Origin: Mucilaginibacter endophyticus
GTDB lineage: Bacteria > Bacteroidota > Bacteroidia > Sphingobacteriales > Sphingobacteriaceae
Direction: 5' to 3'
Assembly: GCF_003351025.1 (NCBI RefSeq)
Contig: NZ_QPCG01000002.1
Location: forward strand, 1,071,288-1,135,287
DNA: 64,000 nucleotides
Numbering within the stretch: the first letter of the stretch is position 1; every line of letters starts with the position of its first letter. Of this stretch, positions 44,785 through 53,247 are shown one piece after another. Both the position numbers and the translations under genes were made by a program. The notes below the pieces were generated by a model. That model was not told the origin of the DNA. It ran no database searches and saw nothing but the letters and a program-made list of their open reading frames with translations.

Positions 44785-45381
44785 TCAAAACACCTTGATC
44801 ACTTGCCCTGTAATCGCGCCAAGCACGCTTTTCAAATAAGCATTGGCCACCTTATCCATAGCGACCGGCTCATGTCCCGGGAAATATTCAAAAAAGCCAG
44901 GGGAATCTTCAACAACACCCGGACTCACCACATTAATCCTTACACCATTTTGCAGTTCGATAGCAGCACCAATAACAAAAGAATTTAATCCTCCGTTTAT
45001 AGCGCCCAGGTTCACACCGTTTACAACCGGATCCTCAGAAAGAATGCCCGAGGTAAGGGTAAACGAGCCTTTGGCATTAATATAATGCTGACCTATCAAT
45101 ACCAGGTTGATTTGCCCAAGCAACTTACTTTCAATACCTTTTTTAAAATCGGCAGGACTCGTACTTGCCAGCGGACCAAAATGGCCAGAGCCGGTAGTGC
45201 TTATCAAGGCGTCAAACGGGCCAACCTTTTCAAAAAATGCCTCAATGGACTCCGGAGAGGTAATATCTAACTGAAAAGCGCCTGTTTTTGAACCCGCGGT
45301 GATAATGATGTGTTTTCCTTCCAGCGCCTCCGTAACTTTTCTGCCTATTGTGCCTGAGGCACCAATGATAATTATTTTCAT
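44785..45381 (-). CDS. Short-chain dehydrogenase/reductase
   Basis: 198 residues from ATG 45381. The N-terminal KIIIIGASGTIGRKVTEALE is the Rossmann dinucleotide motif; the usual YxxxK dyad is not clear in this short form. The C-terminus GQVIKVF follows the short SDR group related to YbbO-like proteins. The substrate is unknown. Confidence 0.85.
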   Translation of the reverse strand: MKIIIIGASGTIGRKVTEALEGKHIIITAGSKTGAFQLDITSPESIEAFFEKVGPFDALISTTGSGHFGPLASTSPADFKKGIESKLLGQINLVLIGQHYINAKGSFTLTSGILSEDPVVNGVNLGAINGGLNSFVIGAAIELQNGVRINVVSPGVVEDSPGFFEYFPGHEPVAMDKVANAYLKSVLGAITGQVIKVF

Positions 45382-45479
45382 GGTTGTTGTTTTTGTACAA
45401 GTTAACAAGTGTGGGCATAAATGGTTATGCGCAAAATCATCACAGCAATATTATTACAAATTGATGTCGAGGTCTTTGA

Positions 45480-45487
45480 TATATTTG
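45480..45487 (+). promoter_or_regulatory. Candidate -7 box of the DUF2625 gene
   Basis: TATATTTG fits TAnnTTTG, 15 bases before the ATG at 45503. Confidence 0.4.
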
Positions 45488-45502
45488 TCATCATAACCTT
45501 TC

Positions 45503-46237
45503 ATGAAGCATATCGTCATCTTTATTTGTATAGTCATTTTATCCCCAAGCCTATTCGGTCAAACTAAAATGCGTACTGTAGAAGAGTTAACCAGTGATAC
45601 ATCAGCATGGACTCTGCTACAGCAGGAAATTGCTGGCGCAAAAAATAAAGTAGAATTACTGCCCGTAAACGTAGGCCAAAATAAAGTGGCTATTTATCAA
45701 ACACAGGTAACTACCCATTCATATATGGGCGCAGTAGTTTATTTTACCGGGGGAATATTAATAGACCACGGATGGATTAGAATATTAGGGTCGGGAAATC
45801 AAAAGTTAAACCGTAGCCTGCCTGGATGGAATAAAGGCAAAACGTTTAAAGAGGTTGGAGAAAAGCCAAACTTTTTATTAATAGCTGATGATGCTGTTGG
45901 AGGATTCTTCGCGATTAACGGAGGTGAATTTGGCCAGGATCTCGGACAAATCTATTATTTAGCTCCGGATCAGCTGAAATGGGAAGCGCTAAATATCGGT
46001 TATTCGCAGTTCCTCAGCTTTTGCTTTGCCGGAAATATAAACCAATTTTACAGCAACCTGAGATGGAAAAGCTGGCAGCAAGACCTCAAAAAACTATCAC
46101 CTGATCAGGTTTTCAGCTTCTATCCATTTCTTTGGACAGTGGAAGGAAAAAGCATCGAAAAGGCTTCAAGAAAAATTGTTCCTGTGTATGAACAATATGA
46201 TTTTTTAACAAATAGCATGAAACAACTTAAACAATAA
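45503..46237 (+). CDS. Exported DUF2625 protein
   Basis: 244 residues with a signal peptide (about 1-20). The body, with MRTVEELTSDTSAWTLLQQE, LIDHGWIRILGSGN and GQDLGQIYYLAPDQLKWE, belongs to DUF2625. The biochemical role is unknown. It appears to be transcribed alone or with the acyl-CoA synthetase gene 59 bases downstream. Confidence 0.83.
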   Translation: MKHIVIFICIVILSPSLFGQTKMRTVEELTSDTSAWTLLQQEIAGAKNKVELLPVNVGQNKVAIYQTQVTTHSYMGAVVYFTGGILIDHGWIRILGSGNQKLNRSLPGWNKGKTFKEVGEKPNFLLIADDAVGGFFAINGGEFGQDLGQIYYLAPDQLKWEALNIGYSQFLSFCFAGNINQFYSNLRWKSWQQDLKKLSPDQVFSFYPFLWTVEGKSIEKASRKIVPVYEQYDFLTNSMKQLKQ

Positions 46238-46243
46238 TCGGCA

Positions 46244-46274
46244 TTGGTTTTTGTTGCTAAATACTATAAGTTTG
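46244..46274 (+). promoter_or_regulatory. Candidate promoter of the acyl-CoA synthetase gene
   Basis: TTGG (46244-46247), 19 bases, then TAAGTTTG (46267-46274): the spacing and -7 box both fit the Bacteroidota promoter, giving a leader of about 15 bases. Confidence 0.55.
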
Positions 46275-46296
46275 TTTCCAATATCCAATTATATAA

Positions 46297-48207
46297 ATGA
46301 CTAACAATACCGAGCTTTCAACTGTTCCGAGTTTCATTCGCAATACCGTTGCCAATATCCATCCCTTAGATCATACTTTCCTGTTGCATAAAGTTAAAGA
46401 TACCTGGGTTGAGATCAGCTATGGTGAGGTTTTAGAAAAGGTTGACGCTATTTCGGCCTGGTTCCTGCATATCGGAATAAAAAAAGGCGACAGGCTTTCG
46501 CTTATCATCGAAAACGGTCCGAATTATGTTTATTATGATCAGGCCCTTCAACAGATAGGCGCAGTTAATACTTCGATATATCCAACCCTTACCGAAAATG
46601 AGATCGAGTATATTCTGAACGATTCGGGAGCACGTACCATCATTTGCGGTAATCCGTTCCTGTTCAGGAAAGTATTAAAAGTAGCAAACAATTGCCCCGA
46701 GCTGATCCGCCTGATCCCTGCGTTTGATGATTTTGAAAAATTCAGCGATAAAGTAAACCTCAATGCCGGTGTTATTAGCTTTGATGAAGTTATAACCGAA
46801 GGCCGCAAATTGGTTGAGCAATACCGTTCTGCTATAAATGCAGCCCGTGAAGCCATTTTAACAACAGATACTTCTTGCCTTATTTATACCTCGGGCACCA
46901 CAGGCGTACCTAAAGGTGTGGTGCTAACGCATCATAACCTTACCCAAAACGCAATCAACAGCCTGATCCAGATCCCGTTTGTTGAAAAAACAGACAGGTT
47001 CCTGTCGTTCCTGCCTTTATCGCACGTATTTGAGCGTACCATTTACCATATAGCCATTTACCAGGGTTCACAAATAGCCTTCGCGCAAAGCCTGGAGTTA
47101 TTGGCCAAAAACATGACCGAGGTTAAACCTACCATACTTTGCTGTGTACCAAGGCTATTGGAGCGCATTCATGACCGGGCCATCAAAAGCGGTACATCTG
47201 CCGGTGGCCTTAAAACCAAGATCTTCCTGTGGGCATTTGAGGTTGGCAAAAAAGTACGCCTGGCACAGGAAGCAGGTAAATCGCCTAATGTTATACTGAA
47301 AGCGCAGCATGGTATTGCCGAAAAACTGGTATTTAGCAAGATCAAGGAAAAAACCGGCGGGCAATTAAAGTTCATGGTATCTGGTGGTGGTGCATTGCCT
47401 AAAAACATCGGAGAATTTTTTGGCGACCTCGGTATCGTGATATTGGAAGGTTTTGGATTAACAGAAACATCGCCGGTAATGGCAGTTACCGAACGCCATA
47501 GGGTGATTTACGGTACCGTTGGCCGTATTATTCCGGGTATTGAAGTTGCTATTCAAAATGTAGATACCAAACAGATCTACTCTGTTCAAACACACGATAA
47601 TTTTAAAGAAGATACCCTTACCGAGGAAGGTGAGATCATTGTACGCGGACATTGCGTAATGAAAGGTTACTGGAACAAACCTGAAGAAACCGCCACCGTA
47701 ATTGATAGCCATGGCTGGTTTCACACCGGCGATATCGGTCGCTTTTTCCGTGGCAACCTTCAAATTACTGATCGGCTAAAGAACATGCTGGTTAACGCGT
47801 ACGGTAAAAATATCTATCCAACCCCAGTAGAGAACACTTACCTCAAAAGCCCTAAAATTGAGCAGGTATTTTTAGTTGGAGATAAACGCGAATATATCGC
47901 CGCCATCATTGTTCCTGCCCGTGAAACCTTGCAGGAAAACTTCAACCTCCAAAACGAGTTTTTTGAACGTACTGAGGTATTTGTTGACGACAAAGAAATT
48001 GTGGACTGGATTGGTGCCGACATCCGCAAGTACAGCAATGAACTTGCAAAGTTTGAACGCATTAAATCATTCAAGGTAAAACGCAACCCATTCAGCATGG
48101 AAGAAGGCGAGATCACCCCTACCATGAAGGCCAAACGCAAAGTCATCGAGAAAAAATACGCAGCCGATATTGATGGGCTTTATGTCGGCGAGGCTGAGGA
48201 AGATTAA
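46297..48207 (+). CDS. Long-chain acyl-CoA synthetase (AMP-binding)
   Basis: 636 residues. The P-loop CLIYTSGTTGVPKGVVLTHH, the central LEGFGLTETSP and the GWFHTGDIGRF motif define the ANL superfamily, long-chain (FadD15-like) group. It activates fatty acids to acyl-CoA via acyl-AMP. C-terminal KMLVNAYGKNIYPTPVEN matches the A10/linker region. Confidence 0.95.
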   Translation: MTNNTELSTVPSFIRNTVANIHPLDHTFLLHKVKDTWVEISYGEVLEKVDAISAWFLHIGIKKGDRLSLIIENGPNYVYYDQALQQIGAVNTSIYPTLTENEIEYILNDSGARTIICGNPFLFRKVLKVANNCPELIRLIPAFDDFEKFSDKVNLNAGVISFDEVITEGRKLVEQYRSAINAAREAILTTDTSCLIYTSGTTGVPKGVVLTHHNLTQNAINSLIQIPFVEKTDRFLSFLPLSHVFERTIYHIAIYQGSQIAFAQSLELLAKNMTEVKPTILCCVPRLLERIHDRAIKSGTSAGGLKTKIFLWAFEVGKKVRLAQEAGKSPNVILKAQHGIAEKLVFSKIKEKTGGQLKFMVSGGGALPKNIGEFFGDLGIVILEGFGLTETSPVMAVTERHRVIYGTVGRIIPGIEVAIQNVDTKQIYSVQTHDNFKEDTLTEEGEIIVRGHCVMKGYWNKPEETATVIDSHGWFHTGDIGRFFRGNLQITDRLKNMLVNAYGKNIYPTPVENTYLKSPKIEQVFLVGDKREYIAAIIVPARETLQENFNLQNEFFERTEVFVDDKEIVDWIGADIRKYSNELAKFERIKSFKVKRNPFSMEEGEITPTMKAKRKVIEKKYAADIDGLYVGEAEED

Positions 48208-48388
48208 CCGTTGATTTTATTGATTACGCTGATTTCGCTGAAACCTTAACCAGGATTACGTGGGTTTATCCGTAAGACAAGATTTTGATTGCGTAGACCG
48301 AAGCAGTCGGAACCCTGTAAATCATTAAATCTGCTTAATGAAGGTTCAAAAAATCAACGAAATTAGCGTAATCAATAAAATCAACGGT
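48207..48388. repeat. 35-bp inverted repeat beginning in a stop codon
   Basis: Arms 48207-48241 and 48354-48388 match at 33 of 35 positions (GATTTTATTGATTACGCT core), with a 112-base spacer. The left arm begins with the last base of the TAA stop. Short related forms occur at 17190 and 61512. Confidence 0.87.
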
Positions 48389-48398
48389 CAAAATTTAC

Positions 48399-48406
48399 TA
48401 ACTTTG
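48399..48406 (+). promoter_or_regulatory. Candidate -7 box of the DUF763 gene
   Basis: TAACTTTG matches TAnnTTTG and ends 5 bases before the ATG. Confidence 0.4.
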
Positions 48407-48411
48407 TTAGC

Positions 48412-49614
48412 ATGAAGCGATCGGGCAGTGCTGACTTACCTTTACATTATGGCTATGTACCGCAATGGCTTGCTGAGCGGATGGCTAAGCTTGGCCTTGC
48501 CGTGGTGGAAACCATAGTGATGGATTATGGTAAGGATGAAGTGCTTCGGCGCTTGAGCGATCCGTTTTGGTTTCAGAGTTTAGGTGCCGTTATGGGTATG
48601 GACTGGCATTCATCGGGCATAACCACTTCGGTAATGGGTGCTTTGAAAAAATCTATCAATCCACATAGCCGCGAACTGGGCATTTATATTTGCGGGGGTA
48701 AAGGCAAACACTCTACCCAAACACCGGCCGAGCTTTTAAAAGTAGGCGAAACAACCGGGCTCGACGGTAATTACCTGGTAAAATGCAGTAAGCTTAGTGC
48801 TAAGGTTGATAATACCGCTATTCAGGATGGCTTCCAGCTTTATACCCATAATTTTATTTTAAGCGATACCGGCAAATGGGCCGTAGTGCAACAAGGCATG
48901 AGCGATGCCGGTGGCACGGCACGCCGTTATCATTGGCATTCGGAACAGTTAAGCTCATTTGTTGATGACCCGCACACTTTTATCTACGGAAAAAACAACG
49001 GCTATATCTTGAACATGACAGATAAGGAAGCCGACAGCTCCCGCAATGGTGTTATGCAGATCGCGGCTGAAAATCCCGGTACCATGATCAATGAGATTAG
49101 TAAACTGGTGATGCCCGGTCATCATGAAGTACATGCCAAAGATGTTGATCTTAAGCGTTTAGGTGCAGTACTTTGGCTCGCTCACGAAAAGCAACCCAAA
49201 GATTTTGAAGATCTGCTATTGCTGCAAGGCTTAGGGCCACGCACACTACAATCGCTGGCGTTGGTGAGTGAAGTGATTCATGGTACGCCTTCACGGTTTA
49301 AAGACCCGGCCAGGTTTTCCTTTGCGCATGGAGGCAAGGATGGCGCCCCTTTCCCCGTGCCTACCAAAGTTTATGATGAAACCTTAAACACCCTGCAAAC
49401 GGCTATTCACAAAGCTAAAATGGGCAATAATGATAAAAATGAGGCTATTAAACGCCTCTCACAAATAGCCGAAAAAGCTGAAAAGGATTTTACTCCCAAT
49501 GCAAACTTTGATAAAGTGGTTGAAAAAGAGCGTAACGATTCATGGAAATATGGCGGTCGTACGGTTTTTGGAAAAGCTAAACCACCGGTTGAGCAGCAAT
49601 TAAAGTTATTTTAA
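48412..49614 (+). CDS. DUF763 protein
   Basis: 400 residues. The start MKRSGSADLPLHYGYVPQWL and the GAVMGMDWHSSGITTSVMGA and GGKGKHSTQTPAEL segments are the DUF763 signature. The function is unknown. The C-terminus overlaps a convergent gene by 9 bases, so no terminator can separate them. Confidence 0.92.
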   Translation: MKRSGSADLPLHYGYVPQWLAERMAKLGLAVVETIVMDYGKDEVLRRLSDPFWFQSLGAVMGMDWHSSGITTSVMGALKKSINPHSRELGIYICGGKGKHSTQTPAELLKVGETTGLDGNYLVKCSKLSAKVDNTAIQDGFQLYTHNFILSDTGKWAVVQQGMSDAGGTARRYHWHSEQLSSFVDDPHTFIYGKNNGYILNMTDKEADSSRNGVMQIAAENPGTMINEISKLVMPGHHEVHAKDVDLKRLGAVLWLAHEKQPKDFEDLLLLQGLGPRTLQSLALVSEVIHGTPSRFKDPARFSFAHGGKDGAPFPVPTKVYDETLNTLQTAIHKAKMGNNDKNEAIKRLSQIAEKAEKDFTPNANFDKVVEKERNDSWKYGGRTVFGKAKPPVEQQLKLF

Positions 49615-50139
49615 AGTAGTGCTGATAAACTTCGCGGTATCCAAATGAGCTTGTAAGCCGGGCAAGGTTTTGTTGGCAAAATCGGCAAGAGAAGCATTCT
49701 TTTTATCTTTCCCTATGGTTTTATATAAAGCGATCTGATCTATATGATCATTAATAACCATTTGTATATATGCCTTATCAAACGCTGCCGCTTTCTTGAC
49801 ATCGAGATCATTGATCATTTGCTGGTGAATAGGATTTATTGCAACCGAATCGGTAATCAGGTTATCTGTTTTTAGTTTCTTGAAATCATCAGCCAGCATA
49901 GTATGGTCATCAATCATCAGTTTAGCAAACTGAATAACACGTTGATTTTTTGAATTGGCTATGGCCAGGCCCGATGCTTTGACTGATGCAAGGGTTGATT
50001 CTTCGCCGCTTTTGAGAAACAGCAAGCCATTATCGTCTACTTGTGCTTTATTGTAATTATTAGCTTGCCGGTTACTCTGGCAGGCCTGTAATATCAATAA
50101 AAGAAACATGCAAAATAAAACGCTGACTGACCGGCTCAT
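49606..50139 (-). CDS. DUF4142 ferritin-like lipoprotein
   Basis: 177 residues with a lipoprotein signal (FLLLILQACQSN, Cys20) and an all-helical DUF4142 domain (LASVKASGLAIANSKNQRVI, FAKLMIDDHTMLADDFKKLK). Often annotated as a predicted outer-membrane protein. Its C-terminal codons overlap the convergent DUF763 gene. Confidence 0.88.
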   Translation of the reverse strand: MSRSVSVLFCMFLLLILQACQSNRQANNYNKAQVDDNGLLFLKSGEESTLASVKASGLAIANSKNQRVIQFAKLMIDDHTMLADDFKKLKTDNLITDSVAINPIHQQMINDLDVKKAAAFDKAYIQMVINDHIDQIALYKTIGKDKKNASLADFANKTLPGLQAHLDTAKFISTTLK

Positions 50140-50486
50140 GTTAATAGTTTATTGTCCTAATATAACAAAAAAAAGCAGCCGTGGTTTTATCCTCATTCAT
50201 ATTGCATTTCCGGGAAAAAACTGAGGTAATTGTTATTTTAAGTATACAGACGGGGTATAAAAAGACACACTTGCACCTATTGCACATCTTATTTATATTT
50301 AAAATACAGCCAATGGCAGGTGTTTCTTATCAAAGTACAAGAAAATAACGATTCTATTTTGTCGATTTAAATAATTAATTACCAATAACTTACAAAATTT
50401 AAAAGCAATAACTCTTGTGAAAAACAGAGAAATTTTGTAATTATTTTCTTACAAACAAACAAAAGGGCATCAATGTTGAGGCATAA
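50140..50486. other. 347-base AT-rich region, no gene seen
   Basis: Contains an 11-bp inverted repeat TTACAAAATTT (50390-50400) / AAATTTTGTAA (50430-50440) with a 29-base spacer. It is probably control DNA for the divergent genes; no ORF is supported. Confidence 0.4.
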
Positions 50487-51152
50487 ATGAACGAAATAAA
50501 TAAAACCTTCACTATGACCAACGCCGAAAAGATCACATGTTACTGCTTTAATAAAGAATGTGCTGCCTCTATATATAACGATACTACATGTTTATCAATC
50601 CAGGTTCCACTTGAAGTTGCGCTATCGCGTACACTCAATTGTATTGAATGTGGTGCCGAGCTTTTATCACCATTGCTTATCGAGATAAAAAAGGACATTC
50701 TTAATCTTATTAAAGACGATCAACATCGTTCGGTAGCAATTGTTGATGATGATATTATTTTTCACGAAACAGTTAAGAGTATCCTGAAAGAAAACTGGCT
50801 TAACGCGAGCTTTTATATGGATCCCGAGCCTGTTTACAAAAACATTTACAGTAACCGTAACAGGCACGCTGAAATACCCAATATCATTTTCCTTGATCTG
50901 GATATGCCGGTAATGGATGGCTGGGAATTTTTAGATTTGTTTAACGACATTTACCGTTCGCTGGCTAAACCAGTTTCGATATATATTATTTCAAACTCCG
51001 TTGACCCTTCCGACCAAAAACGGATCAAAGCCTACCCTTTCGTTAAAAGCTTTATTTCAAAACCATTAACAAGGCACTTTTTGGGCAAAATAAACGAAGA
51101 GCTTTCCAGGAATACAGCCGGCGTTGATTTAAAACCAGCATCTAACTGGTAA
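50487..51152 (+). CDS. Response regulator receiver protein with an N-terminal cysteine-rich module
   Basis: 221 residues. Residues 15-60 hold six cysteines (C18, C20, C25, C35, C52, C55) including CIEC, suggesting a zinc site. The receiver domain (about 82-205) has the acidic pocket D87-D89, the phospho-acceptor D137 (FLDLDMPVMDG), S169/S171 and K192 (ISKP). No output domain is present, so it acts by protein contact. A start at 50514 is also possible. No histidine kinase is nearby. Confidence 0.83.
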   Translation: MNEINKTFTMTNAEKITCYCFNKECAASIYNDTTCLSIQVPLEVALSRTLNCIECGAELLSPLLIEIKKDILNLIKDDQHRSVAIVDDDIIFHETVKSILKENWLNASFYMDPEPVYKNIYSNRNRHAEIPNIIFLDLDMPVMDGWEFLDLFNDIYRSLAKPVSIYIISNSVDPSDQKRIKAYPFVKSFISKPLTRHFLGKINEELSRNTAGVDLKPASNW

Positions 51153-51170
51153 AGTAATTACAAGATTTAT

Positions 51171-51196
51171 AAAAGGAGCCCCTAAAGGCTCCTTTT
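51171..51196 (+). terminator. Intrinsic terminator after the response regulator
   Basis: AAAAGGAGCC / GGCTCCTTTT stem with a 6-base loop, ending in T-rich DNA. Confidence 0.92.
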
Positions 51197-51235
51197 TGCG
51201 TTTTATTGCATCAGATAAATGCCGACGCCAAACTT

Positions 51236-51243
51236 TACCTTTG
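51236..51243 (+). promoter_or_regulatory. Candidate -7 box of the helicase gene
   Basis: TACCTTTG matches TAnnTTTG and ends 4 bases before the helicase ATG (51248). Confidence 0.4.
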
Positions 51244-51247
51244 CAAA

Positions 51248-53158
51248 ATGGACTATTTTAAAAAACTGCTTAACCTATTACAAATTGAGCAGGACGAAGA
51301 CCGCCAGGCTTACCTCAAATTAACGGAGACGTCTTCGGCCACTGAGCGAAGGGCGGCAGGGCTTACGTGGTACCCCATAGCCATTAAAGGCACCGAAATA
51401 GGCAGAGGTGATTACCTCACTGTCGAAGTTGAGCGGCCATCGCACCAGGATCTTAGTCACCAGTTCCGGTTTGGCGCTTCGGCAGCCTTGTTTTCAAATC
51501 ACGATGCCAAAACAGATCGTATAAACGGAACTGTATCATACCAGGGCGGTAACCGACTAAAACTAACCCTCAATACCGACGAACTACCGGACTGGAGCCG
51601 TAATGGCAAACTGGGTATCGATTTGCTGTTTGATGACAACAGCTATGATGAAATGCAGAAAGCGCTTAAACTATCTGCAAAACTCATTGATGATAACAAA
51701 GAAGGTCACCTTACCCGCGTACTAACCGGCCAAAGTGCACCGTCTTTTGTTTCCGAAATCATTCATTATCCGCTTATTGGCTTAAATGCATCGCAGCAAC
51801 AAGCGGTTCAAAAAATAGTTGACGCGCAGGAGCTGGCCATAGTTCATGGCCCTCCGGGTACCGGTAAAACAACCACACTCGTGCAGGCCATTAAAGCACT
51901 TATAAAACATAACAAGCAACAGATTTTGGTGGTAGCTCCGAGCAATACCGCGGTTGATCTCCTGAGCGAAAAGCTAAGTAACGAAGGCTTAAACGTGCTC
52001 CGTATTGGCAACCCGGCAAGGGTATCTGAAAAGCTAATGTCCCTGACTTTAGATAGCCGGATAAGCACTCATGCCGATATGAAGGAGATCAAAAAGCTTA
52101 AAAAGCAGGCTTCTGAATACAAAAACATGGCGCATAAGTACAAGCGCAATTTTGGTAAGGCAGAACGCGATCAGCGTAAGGCGCTTTTTGACGCGGCACA
52201 TCAAATCATCAAAGAAGTAGATAAAACCGAACAATTTATTGCCGAAGACCTGATCAGTAAAGCACAGATCATTACAGCCACACTTGTAGGCGCCAATCAC
52301 TATACCATCCGCGATTTAAAATTCAACACAATAGTTATTGACGAAGCCGGGCAGGCGCTTGAACCCGCCTGCTGGATCCCGATATCAAAGGCAAAAAAAG
52401 TGATCCTTGCCGGCGATCATTTGCAACTCCCTCCTACCATCAAATCGCAGCAGGCGGCAAAGGAAGGACTGAGCACCACCCTGCTTGAGAAATGTGCCGC
52501 CTTATATCCCGAAGCGGTTGTGTTACTTGAAGAACAATACCGGATGAACGAGGCTATCATGGGCTTTTCATCAAAGGAGTTTTATGATAGCAGGTTAAAA
52601 GCACACGAATCGGTAGCAAACCGGTTGTTGTTTAAGGGAGATATTCCGCTTAGTTTTGTGGATACCGCCGGATGTGGTTTTGATGAAAAGCAGGAAGGTA
52701 CAAGCACAGCAAACCCTGAAGAAGCCGCGTTTTTGTTCAAACATCTTCATAAATTGGTTGGGGACCTTCGGGAACATTACTCGCCGGAAAACTTCCCGAC
52801 CATTGCTGTTATCTCCCCTTATAAAGAACAGATTCGGGTGTTGAACCAATTACTATTGGACTCATCGGATTTGTTGATTTACGCCGATAAAATAGCTGTC
52901 AACACTATTGATAGTTTCCAGGGTCAGGAGCGTGATGTGGTTTATATCAGCCTCACCCGTAGCAATACCAACGGCGAGATAGGCTTCCTGAGCGATATTC
53001 GCAGGATGAACGTGGCCATGACCCGCGCACGAAAGAAACTGGTGATGATAGGTGATAGTTCAACGCTGGCGTATGCTCCTTTTTATGCGGATATGATCAG
53101 CTATGCCGAACAACTAAACGGCTATCAAAGCGCCTGGGATTACGCAGGTTACGATTAA
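51248..53158 (+). CDS. SF1B DNA/RNA helicase (IGHMBP2/SMUBP-2-like)
   Basis: 636 residues from ATG 51248; a longer TTG reading crosses the terminator and is rejected. Walker A VHGPPGTGKTTTLVQAI, motif Ia VVAPSNTAVDLL, Walker B VIDEAGQALEP, and QGQERDVVYISLTRSN with the late RRMNVAMTRARKKL define a UPF1-like SF1B enzyme. The N-terminal beta-barrel-like region fits IGHMBP2-type proteins. It unwinds 5' to 3' in known members; the cellular role here is unknown. Confidence 0.93.
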   Translation: MDYFKKLLNLLQIEQDEDRQAYLKLTETSSATERRAAGLTWYPIAIKGTEIGRGDYLTVEVERPSHQDLSHQFRFGASAALFSNHDAKTDRINGTVSYQGGNRLKLTLNTDELPDWSRNGKLGIDLLFDDNSYDEMQKALKLSAKLIDDNKEGHLTRVLTGQSAPSFVSEIIHYPLIGLNASQQQAVQKIVDAQELAIVHGPPGTGKTTTLVQAIKALIKHNKQQILVVAPSNTAVDLLSEKLSNEGLNVLRIGNPARVSEKLMSLTLDSRISTHADMKEIKKLKKQASEYKNMAHKYKRNFGKAERDQRKALFDAAHQIIKEVDKTEQFIAEDLISKAQIITATLVGANHYTIRDLKFNTIVIDEAGQALEPACWIPISKAKKVILAGDHLQLPPTIKSQQAAKEGLSTTLLEKCAALYPEAVVLLEEQYRMNEAIMGFSSKEFYDSRLKAHESVANRLLFKGDIPLSFVDTAGCGFDEKQEGTSTANPEEAAFLFKHLHKLVGDLREHYSPENFPTIAVISPYKEQIRVLNQLLLDSSDLLIYADKIAVNTIDSFQGQERDVVYISLTRSNTNGEIGFLSDIRRMNVAMTRARKKLVMIGDSSTLAYAPFYADMISYAEQLNGYQSAWDYAGYD

Positions 53159-53247
53159 ACGTCAATTGTTTGTTACAATGACTTTAAACCGTCTACAGCT
53201 TAGGATAATGGTTAATTTTATCTTTTAGCCTTATAACCATCGCTCGT

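Noticed and set aside
51206..51247. Longer helicase start
   Set aside because: Non-ATG start just after the terminator; ATG 51248 fits the family better.
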